Virus record (IMG/VR): IMGVR_UViG_3300037963_005570
Span: 1 to 33,309 of that record
DNA: 33,309 nucleotides
Source: a virus
Direction: 5' to 3' (one strand)
Shown here piece by piece: positions 28,515 through 33,309 of this stretch (position 1 is the stretch's first letter; each line of letters starts with the position of its first letter). The position numbers and the translations under genes were made by a program. Below the pieces are notes generated by a model, which had not been told where the DNA came from, searched no databases, and saw only the letters and a program-made list of their open reading frames with translations.

Positions 28515-28898
28515 TCATCGTCCAACGGCGCGAAGTAGCTTTCGGTTCCGCGGGGCGCGCTTCCACCGCTCGAACCACTCGGAGTCATTGCGTCGAAGTG
28601 TCGTAGCAGCCCAACGGGCGCCAGCGTCACCGCCCCAACCATGCCAGGCCTGGTAGCCCTTCCCCTTGTCGTCCCACGTGGACCCGGACTTGTCTACCAG
28701 GTGGCGAGACAGGTATCCGAGCATGCGACGGAGCGTCCGGATTGAGACGGGTTCACGGTTGGCGAGCTGTGCCGCGCGACGAAGTCCAACGGGAGTCATG
28801 CCACGCTGACTCGGTGGTTTCTCCGCTCGGATGTCGAGGGCTTTCCGGCCAGCTCGGGCAACCGCGGCCGGCGGACGGAATGTGTCATCAAGAGCCAC
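28515..28898 (-). CDS. Head-associated protein with RM-x-YLxRH and GWGGDAGxRW motifs (127 aa)
   Basis: The start is a GTG (28896-28898) behind an AAGGA ribosome-binding site; the ATG at 29001-29003 is disfavoured because it lies 116 bp inside the upstream gene. The protein contains DDTFRPPAAVARAGRKALDI, GMTPVGLRRAAQLANRE, TLRRMLGYLSRH and WHGWGGDAGARWAATTLR. This run of motifs is familiar from structural cassettes of many tailed phages, usually near the portal or scaffold, but I know no experimental function. It may contribute to head assembly or DNA entry. It is followed one base later by the scaffold start. Confidence 0.65.
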   Translation of the reverse strand: MALDDTFRPPAAVARAGRKALDIRAEKPPSQRGMTPVGLRRAAQLANREPVSIRTLRRMLGYLSRHLVDKSGSTWDDKGKGYQAWHGWGGDAGARWAATTLRRNDSEWFERWKRAPRNRKLLRAVGR

Positions 28899-29439
28899 GG
28901 CGCTTCCTTGTCGACCGGGGATGTCCAGCGGGAAGAAGGTCGTTGTCGCCAGTGTACTTGGCGTTCCGCGGCTTCCCGGTCGCGAGGATACGAAGGAACG
29001 CATTCACGCGAGCGATAGCCCACTGGTCCCGAGACTTCACCCGCGGCGAATGAGAGCTGGAAAATGCACCAGCTCCGCGACGGTACACCGCCTTCAGCAT
29101 TCCGAGATCTGCCCGCTTGGACTTGGCGCCGTGTTCTTCGTTGTGCGCGGCTACCTTGTCCCGGAGCGTCTTCGTCGTGGCTTCCGAGATTCGGATACCA
29201 CCGCGAGTCCCGCTCGCGGTCCCGGGCTTGTTTCGCCGGCTACCCCGTCGACGCTCGGACCCACGAGCTGGTGTTCCGGACTTCGGCGCTTTGGACTGCG
29301 CCGCGCGCCCTTGAAGGACTGCCCGAGCTCGAGCGCGGTCCCGCGATCGGTCGTTGCCCTTCCGGTATCGGTACTTCCGGCCACCGCGTCCCCACTGGAA
29401 GAAGGGGCCGTCCGAGTCTGTCCCGCGGCGGACGGGCAT
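28888..29439 (-). CDS. Basic head-associated protein with VYRRGAGAFSSSH motif (183 aa)
   Basis: The ATG (29437-29439) overlaps the portal stop (TAATG), so the frame that extends upstream to 29895 is an artefact. The first 75 residues are highly basic (YRYRKGNDRSRDRARARAVL and a second Arg-rich stretch). The C-terminal domain has MLKAVYRRGAGAFSSSHSP, DQWAIARVNAFLRIL and KYTGDNDLLPAGHPRS, a set also seen in other phage and viral proteins of unknown function. The basic tail might contact DNA in the capsid. It overlaps the next gene's GTG start by 11 bp. Confidence 0.65.
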   Translation of the reverse strand: MPVRRGTDSDGPFFQWGRGGRKYRYRKGNDRSRDRARARAVLQGRAAQSKAPKSGTPARGSERRRGSRRNKPGTASGTRGGIRISEATTKTLRDKVAAHNEEHGAKSKRADLGMLKAVYRRGAGAFSSSHSPRVKSRDQWAIARVNAFLRILATGKPRNAKYTGDNDLLPAGHPRSTRKRRGS

Positions 29440-31130
29440 TACTCTTCCCCCGCTTGGCCGCGGGCCAGTAGATCGATCGCTTCCGAGATTGACTCCAGCG
29501 CGGTCGACATGGCTTCCGCGTCGATCTGTCCCGCTTCGGCCATGTCCTGGAGAGCTTCGGCAGCGTCGGACAGCTCTCCGACGGAGTCCACCAAGTCGTC
29601 CGGGTCGACTCCCACCAGCGCCACTTCTTCTGGTTCCATGGACTGGAGCTCTCGGACGATCTCCCCCTGGTCCATCTGAACCCGTGCGAGATGAGCAATC
29701 GCGTCTTCTCGGGACGTCCCCGGATGCCTCTCCATGTAGACGTCGACAGTCGAGCGGTAGCCGTTCGCGACGTCCCATTCGTCCTGTTCGCGACGAGCTT
29801 GCATCTCCTGTGGCATCGGATCGGGACGCCAGTACTGGACGGTGTACCCGGACTCCGGGACGTTGACGCCATTCGCTCGGAGGCACACCGAACACGCGCG
29901 TAGGAGCGCCAGGTCTCCAGCCCGGAACAGCTCCTCGGACTGTTCGGCCGCTTCGCGGCGGGTCGCGTGACTCAGAAGCATGGACTGAGCAGACATCGGA
30001 TTCGAGCTGTTCGCGACGGCGGACGCGTCACCGATCCCGAAGCGCTCCGCGGCCTGTTGTCGCTTTGCTCGAAGGAACAGGTCCAACGGTTGGAGGTTGG
30101 CGCCCGGTCCCACCGTAGTGACTCCGACGCCCTTGGAACCTTCCCGCTCGGCAAGGAAGAGCATGGAACCAGGAGACAGATGGATCGATCGGGTCTGGTC
30201 TTCGGACCCGATTCGGCGGGCGTTCGTGGAAGGCGGTTCCAGTCCGTGGACAATGACAGTCGACCCGGACGCGTCCCGCGCGGCGTGCATGACATAGGTG
30301 GACAGGACAGCGACACCCAGCGTCGCTTTGAATGCACCGTAGCGGACGGTCGACTGCCACAAGTGGCCGGAGTCCGCGGTGCGATACCATGCCCATGGGA
30401 GAGCGGGATCGCCGTCCTTCGTCCGCCAGCTGTAGTCGTCGCCTTCGAAGGTTTCACCGAACAGTAGTCCGGTGATGTCCTCGCCCTCTTTGATTCCGAC
30501 TGCAGCTTGGTCGTATTTGGCATCCTGAGCGGCCACGACTCGGAAGTGGACGTCGTCCGGGCGAATGCTCCACCGATCCCATGCCCAGACCGTACCACCA
30601 GCGGCCGCCACGTACCTGCGACGGAGCTCCCAGATGACTACCGGTTCGCTCGGATCGTCGTCCGACGCTTCGACATAGACGTCCTGTGGTTGCACCGGTC
30701 GCAAGACCAGCCGCTCCGAGCTCGGCGCGTGGACATGAACCAGCATGTCACCGAGTCCCCACGCGTGGTATTCCACCGACTGGAGCTTGGACGCGTAGCG
30801 AGCTTGGTCCAACAGTCCACCAGGCTTGATCAAGCGGTTCGCGCTGTTGTTCCGGTGGCGGAAGACGGGACGGTGTCCGTAGTGCCCCGGCGTCGCCAGC
30901 TGCCTGCAGATGTCAGCGAAGACGTTGTCTGATGTGTCCGGCGGTCCCCAAGTGGCCAGTCGCTCTTCCGCAATGAACTCGGACATGTAGTCCGCGGCGA
31001 CATCGCTCCAGTCCTCGGCCAGGACGCGAGACATCGGCAACAGCAGTCGCGACCGCTCCGAGTCCTGAGTGGTCGGCATGTCGGGACGCGGGATGATGTC
31101 GACTTCGTACACTGGGACTCCAATGCTCAC
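29439..31130 (-). CDS. Portal protein (563 aa)
   Basis: The protein follows the large terminase and precedes scaffold and capsid genes, the canonical position, and has portal length. The N-terminal third contains a helix-rich region (LLPMSRVLAEDWSDVAADYM) and a core with YHAWGLGDMLVHVHAPSSER, VVIWELRRRYVAAAGG and PALPWAWYRTADSGHLWQS. The later part (MSAQSMLLSHATRREAAEQS, about 390-410) is the helical crown-like segment, and the final 100 residues form an acidic coiled region with ELQSMEPEEVALVGV and repeated EA-rich helices. It starts with GTG (31128-31130) in a GTGA overlap with the terminase stop. No active site is expected. Confidence 0.85.
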   Translation of the reverse strand: MSIGVPVYEVDIIPRPDMPTTQDSERSRLLLPMSRVLAEDWSDVAADYMSEFIAEERLATWGPPDTSDNVFADICRQLATPGHYGHRPVFRHRNNSANRLIKPGGLLDQARYASKLQSVEYHAWGLGDMLVHVHAPSSERLVLRPVQPQDVYVEASDDDPSEPVVIWELRRRYVAAAGGTVWAWDRWSIRPDDVHFRVVAAQDAKYDQAAVGIKEGEDITGLLFGETFEGDDYSWRTKDGDPALPWAWYRTADSGHLWQSTVRYGAFKATLGVAVLSTYVMHAARDASGSTVIVHGLEPPSTNARRIGSEDQTRSIHLSPGSMLFLAEREGSKGVGVTTVGPGANLQPLDLFLRAKRQQAAERFGIGDASAVANSSNPMSAQSMLLSHATRREAAEQSEELFRAGDLALLRACSVCLRANGVNVPESGYTVQYWRPDPMPQEMQARREQDEWDVANGYRSTVDVYMERHPGTSREDAIAHLARVQMDQGEIVRELQSMEPEEVALVGVDPDDLVDSVGELSDAAEALQDMAEAGQIDAEAMSTALESISEAIDLLARGQAGEE

Positions 31131-32620
31131 GCGTATATCGCGGCCGCGCTCAGGTTGCGGGACCAGTCGCCAAGGCGGACAGCGCGCTCGACAGCATACC
31201 GGACGCCGTCGAGTATGTCCTTTTTCGCGTCATCCTTCCGACCGCTCCACTCCTGGCAAGCTGTGGCGAAGACGGCCGCGCGCGGATGGACAACGAAGTG
31301 GCTCAGTTCTTCGTGCTTGTCATCCCGTCGCGCCATGATGGCGTTCAAAAGACGAAAGCCGTGACGGACAGAACCAGACCACTTCCGCGGCGTGTGAATC
31401 CACTTCGTCTTTCCCTTGGGGATTCGGTAGCGAGCGGCCAGAAACGTCCGGAGCTGGGCGTTCCCCTTTTTGATCTCGTAGTGGTTCGCGTTCGTGGACC
31501 GGTCGCCTACCCACTGGTCCACGTCATTGTAAGTCAGATCCCACCGGGTCAACATGTCCGCGATCGCGTCCGCGTCCTGCTCCGGAGTCGTGTACCCGTC
31601 GGCCACATGACAGTCGAGAACCCACACCCGCGGAGCGAGCGTGTCCACCTGGTGGACAGCTACCAGCGCGGCCGCTTGTTTGCCGATTCCAGCTCCGTGG
31701 TCGATCCCCACGAACAGCGACGCCCCAGCTGGTGGACCGGGTACTCGTCCGAGTCTGAATCCGTGCACGCTACAGGCCTTGTCGAAAGCCGACAGCCAAC
31801 GTCCGGACAGTACTGGCTCCCAGTCCCCGCGGACTCTCATCCCGCGCTCGTGCTCGAGGAGCGCCGCGCTGAACTGTTCGATGTCCTCTTCAGTCATCCA
31901 CGGCAAGTCGAGGAGACCGCCCCGCGGGGTAGTCGCCTCGACAGACAACGGGACGTGGTGTTCGAACATGCCACCCGCGCACCCGAGCTCGGGGCGGCCG
32001 GCGTCTTCCCACTTCTGAACCATCGCTCTCATGTAGTCCTGCGGTGGAGCGTCCGGCGTCGGAGTGAATGAGCATCGCAGGTGGCCACCGTAGGCATTCA
32101 GCCGCGGGAGCATTTCACCGAAAAACGAAGCGGGCGGCGGTTCGTCCAAGTACGCCCGGTGGAAAGTCGAGCCGGCCAGTCGCTGAGTCCCAGCGTCATA
32201 CGTGAACAGGTAGATCACCGACCCAGCTCCGGGTCCGTCCACCAGCGGGATCACCGGTTCCTTGTAGCCTTTGATCCCCTGACCGCTGACGAAGCGGATG
32301 TTCGGGTCCACTTCGTGGCGAGGTAGCAAGTCCCAGACCTTCGACAACAGCGGGACCATCTGCTTCCAGCTCTTCGAAGCGACGGCAATCTTCACTGGGA
32401 CGCCGTGTGACTGAGTCGGATGGACTCCTCGAGCGAAGTCGACCACGTCCACCGCTTGAGCGAAGCTCTTTCCGATCTGATTCCCACCGCGGAAGACGGC
32501 CAGCGGAGCTCGGACGTCAAGCCATTCCGACTGTGGTGTGGTCAGTCGCACCGATCGACGCGGATCCCGTCGGCCAGCCTGAATGGACCGGTGAAGAAGT
32601 CCAGCGAGTCCCAGACTCAC
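31127..32620 (-). CDS. terL: Terminase large subunit (497 aa)
   Basis: The ATPase domain has Walker A FRGGNQIGKSF (43-53), a Walker B AYLDE (156-160) and the coupling motif SFTPTP (184-189). The nuclease domain shows the RNase H-like acidic set FVGIDHGAG (303-311, D307), WVGDRSTN (370-377, D373) and KKDILDGVRYA (466-476, D468/D471). Together these cut and translocate DNA into the prohead. The start GTG (32618-32620) overlaps the small-subunit stop as GTGA. The packaging strategy cannot be read from this protein alone. The short terminal repeat at the window ends and the repeat cluster upstream of the small subunit are consistent with site-specific packaging. Confidence 0.93.
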   Translation of the reverse strand: MSLGLAGLLHRSIQAGRRDPRRSVRLTTPQSEWLDVRAPLAVFRGGNQIGKSFAQAVDVVDFARGVHPTQSHGVPVKIAVASKSWKQMVPLLSKVWDLLPRHEVDPNIRFVSGQGIKGYKEPVIPLVDGPGAGSVIYLFTYDAGTQRLAGSTFHRAYLDEPPPASFFGEMLPRLNAYGGHLRCSFTPTPDAPPQDYMRAMVQKWEDAGRPELGCAGGMFEHHVPLSVEATTPRGGLLDLPWMTEEDIEQFSAALLEHERGMRVRGDWEPVLSGRWLSAFDKACSVHGFRLGRVPGPPAGASLFVGIDHGAGIGKQAAALVAVHQVDTLAPRVWVLDCHVADGYTTPEQDADAIADMLTRWDLTYNDVDQWVGDRSTNANHYEIKKGNAQLRTFLAARYRIPKGKTKWIHTPRKWSGSVRHGFRLLNAIMARRDDKHEELSHFVVHPRAAVFATACQEWSGRKDDAKKDILDGVRYAVERAVRLGDWSRNLSAAAIYA

Positions 32621-33231
32621 GCCGAAATCCGCGCTTTCGGGTGTCGTCTCAAGTACTCACCCACGAACAGCTCGAGGACTTCCAGCGGGACCGCGTCCAC
32701 TTGAGCCTTCAACATGTCGACCAGCGCTGACACGTCCAGCTCTTCGTCCGGTCGTTGCGCTCGAAGCTCCGCGAGCTCGGCGTGAGCTTTCACGAGCGTG
32801 TTCAGGTTGCTCGCATACGCCCCGCGATCTGGTGGAGTCTGGTCCACGGCCACCGCTGCCCGATCGACAGCCCACGCGAGTAGCTGTTCCCGTCCCATCT
32901 TCGACGGTGTGACCGGGTCCACCTGAGCGACTTCCACTGTCCGCGGAGCTGGTTCGGGCCGTGGCGGTGGAGCTGGGAGCGCGTGGATCGTCGCCCGCGG
33001 AACGTGGGACGCCCTCGACTCGGAGAAGTCGAGGCCTTCTTCTTCGAGCTTCTTCCGGATCCGCCGGATGCGCTGTTCCAGTCGTCGCCGTTCGCGCCGG
33101 TCGTCCATGCCTGGCCACAGATGGTTGATGCACTCCGCCGGAGTCCCGCGGTTGGCTCTTAGCCATACTTCGACTTCTTCAGGTCTCCACAAGCTGGCAT
33201 CCCGTGGTGTCGTGTTGGTGCACGTTTTCAC
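32617..33231 (-). CDS. terS: Terminase small subunit candidate (204 aa)
   Basis: The position directly upstream of terL with GTGA overlap, the length and the architecture fit a small terminase. The N-terminal region has DASLWRPEEVEVWLRANRGT (about 12-31), a winged or HTH-type DNA-binding pattern. A strongly basic coiled helix follows (RRERRRLEQRIRRIRKKLEE), then a proline-rich linker (ALPAPPPRPEPAP) and a C-terminal helical region (DVSALVDMLKAQVD) likely involved in oligomerisation. The start appears to be GTG (33229-33231), which lies inside a repeated TGCTACG element; no clear ribosome-binding site is seen. It probably recognises the adjacent repeats. Confidence 0.75.
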   Translation of the reverse strand: MKTCTNTTPRDASLWRPEEVEVWLRANRGTPAECINHLWPGMDDRRERRRLEQRIRRIRKKLEEEGLDFSESRASHVPRATIHALPAPPPRPEPAPRTVEVAQVDPVTPSKMGREQLLAWAVDRAAVAVDQTPPDRGAYASNLNTLVKAHAELAELRAQRPDEELDVSALVDMLKAQVDAVPLEVLELFVGEYLRRHPKARISA

Positions 33232-33272
33232 ATGCTACGCGCTCAAGTAGCGACAGCGTAGCACATGCTACG
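33229..33272. repeat. TGCTACG repeat cluster, candidate terminase recognition site
   Basis: CACATGCTACG occurs twice in direct orientation (33229-33239 and 33262-33272), and an inverted CGTAGCA lies at 33257-33263. TGCTACGC (33233-33240) and GCGTAGCA (33256-33263) form an 8-bp perfect inverted repeat; CGTAGCA-CA-TGCTACG forms a second one. The cluster covers the start codon of the small terminase gene and lies within 80 bp of the window end. Repeats of this type next to the terminase genes commonly serve as cos or pac recognition sites; the function here is inferred. Confidence 0.65.
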
Positions 33273-33297
33273 GGTGGGAGCGAGCGCGTAACGGGAG

Positions 33298-33309
33298 AAG
33301 CACATGACC
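33298..33309. repeat. 12-bp terminal direct repeat (right copy)
   Basis: AAGCACATGACC here repeats positions 1-12 exactly. GCACATG also occurs at 33261-33267 within the TGCTACG cluster, so the terminal sequence carries a partial copy of that motif. Confidence 0.85.

Noticed and set aside
28899-29003. ATG start 35 codons upstream for the head-associated protein ending at 28515
   Set aside because: It would overlap the upstream gene by 116 bp and lacks a ribosome-binding site, whereas the GTG at 28896-28898 follows AAGGA.
29440-29895. Upstream extension of the basic head protein
   Set aside because: It lies inside the portal gene; the ATG at 29437-29439 overlapping the portal stop is the natural start.
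1-33309. CRISPR arrays, tRNA or rRNA genes, insertion sequences, attachment site
   Set aside because: No regularly spaced repeat array, cloverleaf-like sequence with a CCA end, transposase, integrase or matching terminal inverted repeats was recognised on reading either strand. A covariance-model search would be needed to exclude a divergent tRNA.

Overview
The window looks like the complete or nearly complete genome of a tailed bacteriophage with siphovirus architecture. It carries terminase, portal, HK97-type capsid, a tail-chaperone frameshift pair, a tape measure and tip genes, and no contractile sheath gene. It is G+C-rich, and the genes are packed with ATGA, GTGA or TGATG overlaps that decide most start codons. 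The first 12 bases recur as the last 12, so the sequence is probably a circular or circularised molecule opened near the packaging end. Canonical Shine-Dalgarno sites, sigma70-like promoters with 17-bp spacers and an M15 endolysin beside a holin-like protein fit a bacterial, probably Gram-negative, host. I cannot name the host.

Layout. All genes are on the minus strand except a block at 10291-12031. Read leftward from 10177, the replication and recombination segment holds an XRE repressor, a RuvC-like resolvase, two small proteins, two helix-turn-helix proteins, a UvsW/XPB-like helicase, a DnaQ-like exonuclease and a PD-(D/E)XK-like nuclease. An internal promoter with a structured leader (5237-5341) then precedes a SNF2-like helicase, a DNA methyltransferase, an archaeo-eukaryotic-type primase and a VapE-family helicase ATPase. 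The segment ends in 1-626, which has many GTAGGG repeats, a 16-bp direct repeat and an inverted repeat; it is the best origin candidate. The plus-strand block starts from a symmetric divergent promoter (10198-10269). It encodes two phage proteins of unknown function and, from a second strong promoter, a three-gene cluster of microproteins plus a regulator.

The late genes run leftward from 33231 to 12150: small and large terminase, portal, two head-associated proteins, scaffold, major capsid (with its own promoter), head or neck proteins, a tandem pair of decoration-like paralogues, connector and tail-completion candidates, a tail-tube candidate, a tail chaperone with a -1 frameshift signal, tape measure, a large tail protein with Asp-box repeats, a hub-like protein, fibre-like proteins and the lysis genes.

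I see no DNA polymerase, integrase, partition gene, tRNA or CRISPR array. Replication probably relies on the primase/VapE pair with host polymerase, plus recombination by the phage's own helicase and nucleases. The most unusual features are a module present twice (a tiny membrane protein overlapping a paralogous HTH regulator), a 66-bp nested dyad in the divergent promoter, a two-hairpin leader RNA, and TGCTACG repeats at the start of the terminase gene.
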